The notes: generated by a model not told the origin, from the letters alone. DNA of 64,000 nt from Oegoconia quadripuncta (GCA_949316235.1 OX438758.1:10821731-10885730), one strand, 5' to 3'. Shown: positions 44,428 through 55,689, counted from the first letter of the stretch. A program made the numbers and translations.

Positions 44428-44666
44428 CTGGCCTGAACTGTCCGAGGTAAACTGTAGCGTGTGAGCCCGGTCTTACAACAAGGCCTGAAGACGGTGCTTC
44501 TGCCTTCCTTCCTCTGCGTTGCTGGTGGTGAACAGCCACCAGCACGAACCCTGCGGAACGTCCTACGGCTAAAAAGCAGAAGGCAACCTTCCTTCCTCGG
44601 CGTTGCTGCTGGTAAACAGCCACCAGCACGAACACTGCGGAACGTCTTATGGCTACAAGACAGAAG
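44428..44666. repeat. 239-bp insert with two about 82-bp tandem units
   Basis: Absent from duplication copy 1. Two units share ccttccttcct(c/t)ggcgttgctg, cagccaccagcacgaac and ctgcggaacgtc. Open on both strands but unlike any protein that I know. Confidence 0.7.
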
Positions 44667-44907
44667 GCACCCGCTCCCGTTAACCTATAGCTAAAAAATT
44701 ACAGTTGAAAAATAACATGTAACAGTAGGTACACTGAATAACAGTGCATTAGGGACTTGATCATTCGATCATGGTAGGAATGAGATTTCCCCGTGAGAGT
44801 TGTTGGAGACAATCGCTCTTAAAATGAAGCTTCCTAAGAGTACACATGAAAATATGGTACCCAATTGTTTAGACTCGACTCATGTTATGGTTATGGAGAA
44901 GTGATGA

Positions 44908-46113
44908 GTAGAACCCGTTTAAGACGATCACGCTTAATACGATTTCTCGCATAATACGCCATTTTACGTCGGTCCCTGCAACTTAAAATATATTTTCATA
45001 CATTTCTTAACGCTTAATACGATTCGTCATCCCGTTTAATACACGCCGAGCAGAGCGAGAGAGGTCAGCGCTCCCAGCGCGAAATGCCCCCGGCGCGCGC
45101 GCGTTTGTGCCCCCCGCCCGCGCCCGCGCGCGCCGTTTGCCGTGTGCCGATCGTCATTTGTTTTGACATGTTGTGTTGTGTCGCGCGCGCGCTCTGATTC
45201 TTTGATTCTTTTGTAATGTAATAGTGTATCATTTGTTACAATATGACTACAATTAAGCGAAAGGCATTGTCACTTCAAGAAAAAATTGAGATATTGAAAG
45301 TTTTCGATAAAAAGTCACAAACAACAAATCAAACCCAATTAGCTGCTGAGCTTCACTTACCAGTTTCTACGTTACGCACCATTTTAAAGAACAGAGAAGA
45401 AATTAAAGAAAAATACAGATTGGGAGGTGTGCAGAGAAAAAAGCAAAAGGTAGGAAAGTTTGATAAATTGGAAAAAGTTTTAGTGGAATGGCTTCATCAA
45501 GCACGAGCTTTAAAACTATCCATAAGTGGCCCCATAATATGCGAAAAAGCGCGTAAAATTGCTGAAAGCTTACAGATCACTGATTTTAACGCTTCAAATG
45601 GCTGGATAGATCGTTTTAAAAATCGCAACGGCATTGTGTACCGTCAAATCAGTGGGGAATCGGAAACAGTGGCACAACAAGATGTTGATACATGGATGGC
45701 AACACTTCCCGAGTTGTTGCAAAATTACGAACCCCGAGACATTTTTAACGCAGATGAATTTGGTTTATTTTTTAAATTGATGCCAGATAAATCCTATGTT
45801 TTCAAGGGAGAAACTTGCCATGGTGGTAAAGTAAGTAAAGAGAGACTGACGGTCCTGGCCTGTGCCAATTCTGATGGGTCAGAAAAGTTACGCTTGCTAG
45901 TGATTGGCAAAGCAAAAAAACCGCGTTGTTTTAAAAATGTAAGGTCGCTCCCCGTAACATATGATGCACAATCTCGAGCTTGGATGACCATCATTCGATT
46001 CATTGATTGGTTAAAAGCTTTAGATGATCACTTCCAGATTAAATGTAGACGCATAATTCTATTTATTGACAACTGCCCCGCTTACAACGAATCAAAATAA
46101 TTTATAAACTATA
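44908..46113 (+). mobile_element. Tigger/pogo-like DNA transposon, 3'-truncated
   Basis: Agtagaacccgtttaagacg at 44,908, with cgcttaatacgattt repeated at 44,931 and 45,011, is a pogo/Tigger-type terminus. The GC-rich block at 45,040-45,190 and the transposase follow. The element is cut at about 46,113, where a mariner begins, and no right TIR was seen. Confidence 0.75.
45243..46100 (+). pseudogene. Tigger-like transposase (CENPB_N, HTH_Tnp_Tc5, DDE_1), C-terminally truncated
   Basis: Starting at the ATG, residues 1-60 are a psq/CENPB_N helix-turn-helix (KRKALSLQEKIEILKVFDKK). Residues about 70-135 are a CENP-B-type DNA-binding domain with GWIDRFKNRN. The DDE_1 domain follows with FNADEFGLFFKLMPDKS (first Asp) and LFIDNCPAY (second). 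The frame stops right after the second Asp, and the third catalytic residue is missing, so it cannot be active. 285 codons against roughly 450-500 for the family. Confidence 0.88.
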
Positions 46114-46285
46114 CCAGGCCACTCAGAAATTTTGCGAAAAAAAGTTTTTGTGAATGAGAGACTGGCCAGTTAAAATCTATTTTAAAAATATGATTATTTA
46201 TAAGTAAAAATAGGCACATTCCAATTTCAAATTTTCCCTCCACATTTTTTGCAAGCTAATTTAAATTATCGTGTCTCAGTGAAAG

Positions 46286-47834
46286 ATGGATCTGCACCGG
46301 GAACATTATCGCGCTATGATTTTATACGATTTCAAGTGCCGCCTGAAATCGGAAGAATCGTACGAAAGACTTCAAATGGCATTCATGGATGAAGGCCCTT
46401 CTAAGGCAACCGTGTATCGTTGGTATAATGAATTTAGGCGCGGTCGACTAACTTTGGGGGATGAAGAAAGAAGTGGTCGCCCTTCGACGGCTGTTACGGA
46501 AGAAAACGTGTTAGCAGTGAAAAATTTCATCCAAGACAATAGGCGAGTAACATACCAAGAGATTCAGCACATTGTGCAGATTGGATCGGGAAGCCTTCAC
46601 AAGCTTCTGCACGTGCATCTTCGCGTGAGGAGGATAGTTTCACGCTGGGTGCCGCACAACTTCACCGATGCTCAGAAACAGGCCCGGGTGGAATGGTGCC
46701 GTGATATGCTTAACAAATTTGAAGCAGGTTCGTCTCGGCGTGTTTATGACATCATTACAGGTGACGAGTCCTGGATATATCAATACGATCCAGAAATGAA
46801 GCGCCAGTCGACAGTTTGGGTGTTCCAAAACGAAGCAACGCCCACCAAAGTGAAGCGATCTAGAAGCGGGGGGAAAATTTTGATCGCGAGCTTTTTCAAT
46901 TTGACTGGCTACTTGGTGTCAATTCCTTTACAAAACCAAAGAAGCATCAACGCCGAATGGTATATTAATAAATGCTTGCCAGAAGTTTTCTCTGTTGTGA
47001 GCAACAAGCGACCAAACACAGGGCTCCGTGGGCTACTGCTCCACCATGACAACGCGCCCGCGCACACCGCGCTCAAAACGAGGGACTTCCTGGACAGCAC
47101 GCCGGTCAAACTCCTAGGTCACCCTCCTTACAGCCCGGACCTAGCACCGTGTGACTTCTTTTTATTCCCAAAAATAAAAAATCAGCTTAAAGGGATACAA
47201 TTTTCATCGCCGGAAGATGCGCTGTCAGCGTTCGAGCCGGCCGTAAACGAGGTGTCTGCGGCGGACTGGAAAAAGTGTTTCGAAAATTGGTTCAGACTAG
47301 GGTTGCCAGATAGGAACTTATCAAATCCGGGACAGTTCTAAAAAAAAAAAAAAAACAATGTCGGGTCGTGGCCATAATAGAAAATATCATATATTTTTTT
47401 TATTTTCAAAGGATTCATATTTATATTTAAAAGATGAAATGCCATTTTTTCAAAAAACATACTTTTATTAGCTGTAGGTATGTAATTAGCTTAAATTGGT
47501 AAATTAAAACTTTGGTAGACAATTACTAAATTACAAAGCGAGAGAGAGGAGGCGGCGGGCGCGGGCGAGTGAAGTAAAACTATTGCACGCACTCCCGTCC
47601 CGCGCGCCTCCCGCACTCGCTCACCGGCAGCCATGTCATTCCATTCGTTGCTAGTTTATTTTGTTAAAAAATAATAACTTTTCAAAATCCGGGACAATGA
47701 GCGCTAATTCCTGGACACGGGACAAGAGGCAAGATTCCGGGACAATCCCGGATTTCCCGACGGTCTGGCAAGCCTAGTTCAGACGCATGAAACTTTGTAT
47801 AGATGCTAGTGGAGAGTACTTTGAAAAGATTTAA
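46286..47834 (+). pseudogene. mariner transposase, split near its C-terminus by a MITE
   Basis: HTH half: LYDFKCRLKSEESYERL, ATVYRWYNEFRRGR and the GRPS linker; then VPHNFTDAQKQARVEWC. Catalytic half: TGDESWIY (first Asp), LHHDNAPAH (second) and PPYSPDLAPCDFFLFPK (third), with the 34-residue spacing of true mariners. The ORF runs on into the MITE at 47,298, which adds a foreign tail to a stop at about 47,341. The proper C-terminus (RRMKLCIDASGEYFEKI) is found at 47,781-47,834. Everything upstream of the insertion is open. Confidence 0.92.
47298..47776. mobile_element. Non-autonomous hAT MITE, 479 bp, with 8-bp target duplication
   Basis: TIRs are tagggttgccaga (47,298) and, complemented, taggcttgccaga (47,776). 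The 8-bp gttcagac at 47,290-47,297 is repeated exactly at 47,777-47,784. An 8-bp duplication and a (c/t)agggttgcca tip are hAT features. The inside has a poly-A run, a GC-rich palindromic section (47,540-47,640) and no gene. Confidence 0.92.
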
Positions 47835-47898
47835 TAAAAATATATTTGCCCATAGAACAATTTTTTTCTGTTTCGCAAAATTTTCTGAGTGTCCCACG

Positions 47899-48374
47899 TA
47901 TATTACATGTATAAACCGATCCAACCAACTTGCTCATCCACCTTATCATTACGACTGCCAACAGTACTATTACATAGAAGTGAGTTTCTACGCAGTATAC
48001 ACGTCGGTAAGTTTGTTTACATGTTTTACGTTCTAATCATTCATAATTAAATCTTAGATTGATTATAATATGTTTGATTAGTTAATTCAAATTCATTAGC
48101 GATTTCTATTGTATAAACAATGTAGCGTACCGCTACGGTTTCTTCAAGCCTCCCCTGCCTGGTTACCATCATGCATGCCCTCGCCTTGGGAACATATAAA
48201 TGAATTTAGCTTAGCAAATCCGGCAATTTAACCTCAATTCGTGCATTCCAGTGGTTTACATTGCGCTCGCGCCACACACAACATAACACACTCGAACTAG
48301 GATTAGGATAATCCGTCCAATGGATAGGAACATCGCCTCACGATAAGAAAGAAAATGCTAAATAAATACTCCAT
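47899..48374. other. Non-coding interval
   Basis: AT-rich to 48,120, mixed composition after. No coding region, repeat or site can be supported. Confidence 0.4.
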
Positions 48375-48830
48375 TAGGCTGTGTCCCCAGTAGGCAAACT
48401 GTTAGCGGCCGACTGAGTTTGCGGCGTACCGATTTAGTACGCCCTTCCATATATTTGAAATGGAGTGTTCACAGTTTGCTAGTTTTGCGCTCACTGTACG
48501 CAGTTTGCAGCGTTACGCGCGCCGACTATCTCAGTGAGCGGCCGACTCCCATCAAAACCAGTTCCAGTCGGCGGCGGCGATATGGTTGTTCGCCGGGCGT
48601 AGTGAAGTGAGTCAGTTTGCTGTAGACTGTTCATGCGGACGGACAGTTGGAAAGAAGCTATCGACGCCACGTGGACGTGTTTTTTGCATCGCACCTAACT
48701 AATCTCTACGCATACACACCACAGAAAATCCAAGATGTCCTTTGATACGGAAAGGTTCATTAGTGAAATACAGAATAGACCATGCATATGGAACATGAAG
48801 AATACAGCAACAGAGTATTAATACACATGT
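48375..48830 (+). mobile_element. Harbinger-type 5' end with a MADF-domain exon (remnant)
   Basis: Taggctgtgtccccagtaggc at 48,377 starts a block with many agtttgc/gcggccgac subterminal motifs, a layout seen in Harbinger-like elements. At 48,735 ATG opens MSFDTERFISEIQNRPCIWN, the start of a MADF domain. A frameshift follows near 48,795, with EEYSNR in the next frame. The coding part ends by about 48,830. No transposase accompanies it here. Confidence 0.55.
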
Positions 48831-49277
48831 TAGTAGGTAATAATTGGGGTATCTGGATCAGGATCAGATCCAGCTACCCCAATTATCACCATTCATCGTA
48901 CCATCAATCAACTGATAATTTTGGATTTTGACTACCTATTCGTTCGTAAGATGACTCTATTCAATTTCATCAAATTGAATCGATATTTGCTCTTAATATT
49001 TAATTATATCATAATCAATAATTTGTAATAGTGCTACTTGTATGAAGTGATGAGGATATAACACTGCTTCCAGTCAGGCCAGGCACCGTTCCTTGTATGG
49101 AAGTTAGATGCATTCCTTTGTCAGGTATCCTAAACTGAGCCTCTAGCGCCTCTTAGGTAAATAAGTAGTATCATAGCCATTAATAATCAAATTAAGAACC
49201 AATTATCTTCTCAAACTTTTAATAGGTAAAAACAAATATGTATTTTAACATAAATAAATATTATAGTATGTTCTGAT
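48831..49277. other. Non-coding interval with a perfect-looking hairpin
   Basis: 48,836-48,859 and 48,867-48,890 form a 24-bp inverted repeat (ggtaataattggggta / taccccaattatcacc) with a 7-base loop and about two mismatches. The rest is AT-rich and unassigned. Confidence 0.45.
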
Positions 49278-49821
49278 TTATGGTGTTACAATATCTTCCA
49301 TATTATTGAGTATTTTAGATATTACATCCTTAGTACACGTATAAATGTTATCTATAAAACTAGTTTGAACAACATGTTGGACACAAATGTCCGCGTTACA
49401 GTCACATACTGAACGACCACTTTTTTGGAAGTTTTCGGCGTCATATATTTCTATTCGTATAATTTTGCATCCTTTTGAAGGTATTTTCATATAAGTATAC
49501 AAAGTATCATTCAATGATCTCTTCTTTGGAGTGGGGTTGCTATCTGTTCGATATACTTCACATCGCCTTTTATGTGTGAGACCGAGGACTTTTTCACGTG
49601 GCTCCGTAGTGTCGGAAGTTCGAGCTACCATAGGTACAAAGTTGAATAAGTCTTCTGAATCCTGTAATTTAAAATAAAAATCATTTTATCATATTGATAT
49701 ATATTTATGATTAAGTAATTTTAGGTTCGTTAGATTGAATAGTTGAACAGGTTGAATATTGAATACTAATGTATAGAATAGTAAAATTATTTACATAAAA
49801 ACAATATACACTTACCGACAT
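49278..49821 (-). CDS. Unknown spliced gene, N-terminus MSDSED (129 aa)
   Basis: Minus strand: exon 1 supplies ATGTCG (49,821-49,816) before a GTAAGT donor, and exon 2 is 49,661-49,278 after TTACAG, in phase. The protein starts MSDSEDLFNFVPMVARTS, has a basic PKKRS near residue 50, and a C-terminal part with CDCNADICVQ. I do not recognise it. The plus-strand gene at 51,008 is built the same way: its start codon is split by a leader intron, and an SDSEE motif follows in the first 20 residues. The two are divergent, so a shared promoter is possible. Function unknown; an accessory gene of the nearby Polinton-like element is inference. Confidence 0.5.
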
Positions 49822-51007
49822 TTGTAGGGCTGGGGTGGGCGTGCACCGATAGGATAATACGTATGTGAAATGTGAAAAAAAAACATATTTTCTATGCGAT
49901 TTATACTTTACATTTTAATATCATCAAGGTTCAAAATCGCACATAAATTAATATTGTTAACAAAAAGGTAAGTTGCAACTTGAGAAAGTCATGATACAAG
50001 CATTTATACCAGTACCGTATTCAGTATGATGACGCTTTGCTACGCCCCATATCGATTTCTCTAATAAATGGCGTGGTAACTCTGCCGCTGTTCTGGGGCG
50101 GTCCTTTATCATGCCTGCATACGACTCTGAGGTATATGTATTTAAATGTAATAGGAATAAGCATGTATGGTTGTATGTTGCTTTAATTTTCATACTGAGA
50201 TATCTGTGTAGAGAACAAAAATTAACAAGTAAAACCATGGTATACGGGTTATACTTCCTTTTCTCCTTATGCTGCATTTTCTCTAAACCCAAAATGGGAA
50301 TGGACCACGTGAATCTTGATCTATTTAAGCCGCTGCCGGGGACGTTGAAGCATACATTGTGCCCATGACTTCTGTTCGGTTAAAGTGCGAGTACAAGTGA
50401 AACTACCTGTGTTAAGTGTGTGCGACCACCTGAATCTCAAGAACTCATCTTCAAACAATCAATCATGTAAGTAGTTCAGTATTCTTCGATTCTTCTATTC
50501 GAATTAATTGAAAGTCTTGCAATCACTATTTAAATAAAATATCTTAAGCAAAAAGCTATGATGATATGCATTGAATAACTTTAGTATTTATGTATAATCG
50601 ATACACTTTTATAGGAGTTGTGTCGATAATATATGTTCTTACTTAGTTATTACTTGAAATTAAAATACAATATATGTTGTGTGAAGATGCCTGAGTACTG
50701 TAAAGGTTCTCGATCGCGACGAATATTACTTGTAATGATACATGAATCATGTCTGTCTATGTTGACCTCTATGTAAAACAACATAAATGCTGTTTTCCCT
50801 AATTCCCTCAAATTCTAAGTACATCTAAGTTGTGAGTTTATCTGTATGTACTCGTATATCCGCATGGATAGTTATAGCTTGACAGCACAGGACCTACATT
50901 TCTTTCGCATTACTGCTGATAGGTAGTTATATAGATACGAGTAGATAGACGGATAGATATTTTACTGTAAAACTGTATATAAAATGATTTTTTAATTTAC
51001 TTTTCAG
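49822..51007 (+). promoter_or_regulatory. Divergent intergenic region with TATA-like promoter and leader intron for the 51-kb gene
   Basis: Ctatttaagccg near 50,320 is TATA-like. About 45 bp later the leader begins; it ends at caatcat|GTAAGT (about 50,466). The intron runs to TTTTCAG at 51,007, and the start codon is assembled across the splice (AT|G TCA AAA). The other direction serves the 49.3-49.8 kb gene. Promoter assignment is inferred from sequence only. 49,957-50,368 is open on both strands but has no recognisable protein. Confidence 0.4.
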
Positions 51008-51639
51008 GTCAAAACCAGTTTGCTCAGTCGACCACGATGTGTTTTCGGATAGTGAGGAACAGATGAAACCTCGCAAGCAAGAGAAGACGAGGAAGCGTTC
51101 GTCAGTCTTCCAGAAATGCGGAGTGTTCGAGCCAGGTTACAGCGGGACCTAGTAAAAAATCAAAGCCCTGCATCCAACCCATCGCTCCAGCGAAGTCATT
51201 AAGTGCCTACGACTTGTTTGGCACTGACAGTGAAGATGACGACGCAAAAAGCATCGGTGAGACGCCACCATATTTATATTTCACTAGGAAATTATCAAAA
51301 GGTTACTCTCGCCACATTTGTAGTAGTAAAGTTGGAGATTACTACATACAATTAAAAGTTTATGAATGTGATGAATTCACATTCACCCAGCCTTCGAGGT
51401 GGAAGCATTTAGTCACTTTATTAAAAACCAGAACGAATGAAGGCACAGAGGCTTGGTATCATTTAAGACAATTTGTAATTGCAATTAAAAAAGAATTTAA
51501 GAACGGTCTTAAATATGTCTGTGATATGTTGTTCAAAGGATGTGAAGAAGAAAGCAGACCCTCGCAATGGAGTCGGCAAAGAAGCGCCCTCGGCACACTC
51601 CGCAGCATGAGGGCAAACCAGCACCATCGCCATCTGTAA
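51008..51639 (+). pseudogene. Unknown SDSE-type gene, repeat unit 1
   Basis: After the leader splice the protein begins SKPVCSVDHDVFSDSEEQ and is basic to about 51,120, where a frameshift is needed to join SKSLSAYDLFGTDSEDDDA (about 51,190). A conserved C-terminal block follows: YLYFTRKLSKGYSRHICS, DYYIQLKVYE, RWKHLVTLLKTRT, AWYHLRQFVIAIKKEFKNG. Unit 2 downstream repeats this order, so the block is a real domain and not a chance ORF. No family recognised. It lies 0.7 kb upstream of a Polinton-type PolB on the same strand. Confidence 0.5.
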
Positions 51640-51978
51640 CACAAAAGTCCACCTGCCACGATATCTTCGGGTCCGACTCCGAGGATGAAGCACCAACAAA
51701 TCCGGGTAAAAAAACAGCGCCTATAAACTCGTACATAACTCGAAGATTGGCAAATGGTATAGCTCGCCAAACGTTTGCCTCTAAGCCCGGATCGCACTAT
51801 ATAAGTGCTCAGAAATAGAGCGCGTCCAGCCGATGAATCGATGGCGGCATGCGGTCATAAACTTAAAAAATAGAACTTTTGAGGACACGGATGCTTGGTC
51901 TCATCTAGTAGCATTCGTTGGTGCTGCTCGAAAGGAGTTCAAAAATTGCCCGCCGACTTTTATTCATATGAATTAGTA
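51567..51978 (+). pseudogene. Unknown SDSE-type gene, repeat unit 2 (paralogue of unit 1)
   Basis: ATG at 51,567 opens MESAKKRPRHTPQHEGK, then HDIFGSDSEDEAP, INSYITRRLANGIARQTFAS and SHYISA. After a one-base shift near 51,810 it continues RWRHAVINLKNRTFED, AWSHLVAFVGAARKEFKN and ends at about 51,978. Aligned with unit 1, these are matching blocks: F-G-(T/S)-D-S-E-D, the R-(K/R)-L segment, RW(K/R)H, LK-x-RT, AW-x-HL and KEFKN. Tandem duplication of one gene is the simplest reading. It overlaps the end of the unit 1 frame by about 70 bp. 51,979-52,313 is AT-rich with no gene and ends at the PolB exon acceptor. Confidence 0.5.
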
Positions 51979-52313
51979 AAGTGACATAGTAGACATAGTA
52001 ATCTAGTCATTTTCATTATTAAGTATTATTTTATTATTATGTAATCATTATTTCATTAAAATGTATAATCGTTTATATTAAATTCTAAAAATATATACAT
52101 ACATTTATATACATTTTTATAATTAGTTTAGTCAATATAATGAACTCATTAGATAGTTGTTCAATAATTCAATTAGGTATTAATTAGTTAGACCTACTTT
52201 CTATAATTTACATCCAATTATAATCTTATGTAATATAAGTAGACTTAGTTTAACAGTTTGTTAATACTAAACTTATCCAATATACTGTGAACGAATTATT
52301 TGTTTTTTTCCAG

Positions 52314-54632
52314 TTTTACCAAAAAGATCCTCGAGTCCTGATTATGAACATGATATATTTTGTGAGAAATGCCAAATGAAAATGCTACGAAAACAATATC
52401 AATACCATTTGAGAACGAATTTGCACAAATCTAATTGCTTACTGAAAACTGAATTTATGAACATTGATATTATAGCTACAGCTTTCAAAAACAGAATTAT
52501 TACTTATCGATTAAATGTCAGTCAGGAAGTCGAGTACCTCACACCCGAGGCGTTCCTGACTGATAATCAAAATGATGTGACAAAATTACTCAGTATAGTA
52601 CTCAGCAAACACAACTGTATTAAAGTGAACTTTGAATTATTTGCTAACTTTATGCTACCAAAGTCAGGAAAGCAGCATTTGAAATCATTTAATACAAAAT
52701 ACGAAATTGTATATAAAAGTAGTGATTTGAATGTATTATTTGATAATGTAATTACTATTTTCAAACAAAAATTGTCTGAATTTGAACACTGTGAATCTGG
52801 TTGGGCATATCTTTCTATTAGTCATCTTGAAATTAACGTTAATAAATATTGTCCTATGAGAGGTGGCACATACTTACCTTTACCTTCTGTTATTCAGAAT
52901 ACAAAAAGTTGTATAAATATATGGAATAGTGACGATTATTGTTTTTTGTGGAGCATTGTGGCTGCTTTATTTCCATCTAAAACTAATGTTTGTCGAACGA
53001 CATCATACTCACATTATTCTACAGTTTTCAATACAGAAGGAATGGTATTTCCTCCCTCATTCAGCGATATAAGACAATTTGAATCAAATAACCCTAATAT
53101 TAGCGTGAATATTTATGGTGTAAATGACAAAAATATTGTTACTGGCCCTTTATACATGACGAAGATGAAGCAATTTTATCATGTCAATTTGCTGTATATT
53201 GAAAATAATACTAAAAGTCATTACTGCTTAATTAAAGATCTTGTCAGATTAGTGCGACGACAATTTACACGGCACAAAGGTGCACTGTATTTATGTGAGG
53301 CGTGCTTACAATTTTTTATTAAAGAAACCAAATATAGATCTCATAACTGTTCAAAAGTTTTAACTATATTACCTGAAAAGAACTCTGTGTTAAAGTTTGA
53401 TAATTATGAACGAAAATTAAAAATACCTTTTATAATTTACGCGGATTTTGAAAGTCTTTTACGTAACTATAATGATTGTTGTAACAATAAACACACAAAA
53501 AAAAAAAAAATTCATCGACCTTCTTGTTTTGCTAGTTATATTTGCTGTTCACATGATGCACAATTGAATAAATATGTCACATACAGAGGTACAGATTGTG
53601 TGGAAATGTTTGTTTCATCCTTAATTAAAGATGTTATGCGCATTCATAAAGTTTTATTACATAAAAAATTAATGTCTCCTTTAACAGAGGAGCAAGAGAT
53701 TCAGTATAAAAACGCGACATTATGTCACATATGTGAGAAGTTATTATTCGATGACAAAGTCCGTGATCACGATCACATTACGTCTCAATACAGAGGCGCA
53801 GCACACTCTCATTGTAATCTCAAATTCAGAGTATGTCCATTTATTCCCGTAATCTTTCATAATTTGTCTGGATATGACTCCCATTTATTTATAACAGAGT
53901 TAGCAAAATATGATGGCCCAATCAAAATTATTCCCAAAACAAAGGAAAAGTACCTCACTATTACAAAAGTTATAAAATCAAGCATACCCAACAGTCGTCT
54001 TGTTGAAATTAAGTTCATTGATTCTTACCAGTTTCTTTCCTCTAGTTTGAACACATTAAGTAAAAGCTTAACTGACAACGATTTTAATCATTTGTCAAAA
54101 GAATTTAACAGTAAAACTAAATTTGAATTGATGAGAAAAAAGGGTGTATATCCATGACTACATGGATTCGTTTTCGAAGTTTAATGAAACCGAACTTCCA
54201 CCTAAAGAGTCCTTCTATAATAGCCTCACTATGCAGCACATAAGTGAGGAGGACTATATACATGCACATGAAATTTGGAATCTTTTTAATATAAAAACAT
54301 TAGGTGAATATACTGACTTGTACCTAAAATGTGATGTCTTACTGTTATGTGATATATATGAAAACTTTAGAAATTTAAGTTTACATTACTATAAATTAGA
54401 TCCTGCACATTACGTGACTTCACCCAGTTTAAGTTGGGACGCAATGCTTCTGTACACGGATGTAAAGTTAGAGTTAATAAATGATTTAAATATGTATCAA
54501 ATGATTGAAAAGGCATACGAGGGGGCTTAGCACAATGTACACTTCGTCATGCAGTGGCGAATAATAAATATTTACCACATTACAATGAGTCTAAACCAAT
54601 TAATTATTTGATATATCTTGATTGTAATAACC
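52314..54632 (+). pseudogene. Polinton/Maverick-type DNA polymerase B, zinc finger plus exonuclease, palm missing
   Basis: The exon opens at 52,314 after TTTTTTTCCAG. It carries a C2HC finger (CEKC then HLRTNLHK) that I associate with Polinton/adintovirus PolB. Further landmarks: FLWSIVAALFP, HVNLLYI, HYCLIKDLVR, a second finger (CEAC), IIYADFESL (exonuclease motif I, about 53,430), DHDH, IFHNLSGYDSH (about 53,855) and, after a frameshift near 54,155, DVLLLCDIYENFR. Another shift lies near 54,528, and homology stops at 54,632 just before the DxxxLYG palm motif. The stop and shifts show that it is dead. It is related to, but clearly diverged from, the fragment at 4,319-5,460. Confidence 0.9.
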
Positions 54633-55689
54633 TTTAGGCTACGTCCGCACAGGCAGGAGGTTTGCTTCATGCTGTGGTCTCTTAGAACAAATACTCCCGT
54701 CCCAATAACTTGTTTATACCATGATTACCATGTAAAATATTTAAAGTCTATATTTTCTCAAAAACAATAAACTATATGCACCTAAGTATATTTAAAGTGA
54801 TTTTTTCTTGCCTAGTTATTAAATTTTCATATTTGAGATAGCATTAGGTTTTGTGAAGGTAAAACACGTAAAGCAATGATGATTTGGCAACACTGAGAAA
54901 AATGTCGGCTGTTGTTCGATGTGTACGCGCATTTTTTTCACTTTCCATTTTCTCTGAAAATTTAAAGTATTTCCCGTGTGATTTGGTGATTGTGATGTGC
55001 ATTTGCTCCTAATGGTGTGAGTTTAGGGTCACGGTGTAGCCTTCGGGGCGGGTTTTGGTTGCTCCACCTTTAGTCGAGATTGTATGTGAGATAGGACTCT
55101 GTGAGACAGGACTCCCAAGTGTATTTTTGTCTTTTTCCTTATGTTTTTGTTTGGTATTAATTTTATTCCCACGGTTATATGATGATAGTTATTGTTTGCT
55201 TTTCTTAAATAAAATATGTGTGTTAAATCGTGTGTTTTATTGTATACCGATACCTAACTAGATAATATGTGTAGTTACTTCGGAGGTTTATTTTCGATGA
55301 CAGCATTGAAATTTTGATGAAATAATTGAAATTTCAATGTTTCATTGAAAATAAATCTCTGAAGTAACTATCAAGTTGCCAGGTTTAGGTAGGTACGGCT
55401 AGGTTTCATGACCTTGACGAGGTTAGTTACACATCATTGCGGATAGATGGCGCTGTGAACCCGAGTCGCTTGCAAACGCCAACATACCCGTCTATCTCCG
55501 TATATACATTGTAGTCTTTGGTTTGCTTAGCGCCTAGCGAGTCACCAAGCGAGTAGCTTAGTAAAACGAACATTCTAGAATCTTCGCGAACGGCCGCATT
55601 GTGCGCTTGGCGCCTAGCTAGTCGCTTAGCGTGTATCGAAGTGAACAAACGTGTTGGTTTTTTGTCGCGAGGCGCGAAGCATTTTTGTG
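54633..55689. other. Non-coding: Harbinger-like left end and subterminal region
   Basis: Taggctacgtccgcacaggc at 54,635 resembles the Harbinger-like start at 48,377 and marks the end of PolB. 54,900-55,250 is ORF-free apart from a short Leu/Phe-rich frame. A palindromic MITE lies at 55,272-55,370. 55,500-55,640 has repeated gcgcctagc(g/t)agtc and gcttagcg motifs typical of Harbinger subterminal DNA. MADF exon 1 follows. Confidence 0.5.
55272..55370. repeat. 99-bp near-perfect palindrome (foldback MITE)
   Basis: Tagttacttcggaggtttat at 55,272 pairs with ataaatctctgaagtaacta ending at 55,370. Pairing continues almost to the centre through gcattgaaatttt / aatttcaatgt. Confidence 0.75.

Larger units (their letters stand above)
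43017..44907. repeat. Local duplication, copy 2, carrying two insertions
   Basis: Same unit as 41,901-42,247. It is interrupted by a DD41D element (43,088-44,396) and a 239-bp insert (44,428-44,666), and is then cut off by a Tigger-like element at 44,908. Copy 1 serves as an empty-site reference for both insertions. Confidence 0.85.
46114..47898 (+). mobile_element. mariner (DD34D) element interrupted by a hAT MITE
   Basis: Left terminus CCAGGCCACTCAGAAATTTT (46,114) and the complement of the right terminus (CGTGGGACACTCAGAAAATT from 47,898) form imperfect TIRs. TA flanks both sides (46,112-46,113 and 47,899-47,900). Minus the 479-bp MITE and one target copy the element is close to 1.3 kb, the usual mariner size. 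Confidence 0.88.

Noticed and set aside
44399..44694. Two opposite ORFs with repeated peptide blocks
   Set aside because: They reflect two 82-bp tandem units in a 239-bp insertion; no family similarity.
47299..47340. Natural C-terminus of the mariner transposase
   Set aside because: These codons lie inside the hAT MITE; the family-like C-terminus is at 47,781-47,834.
49957..50368. Overlapping ORFs of 111 and 85 codons
   Set aside because: Opposite-strand frames without recognisable domains, in the probable divergent promoter region.
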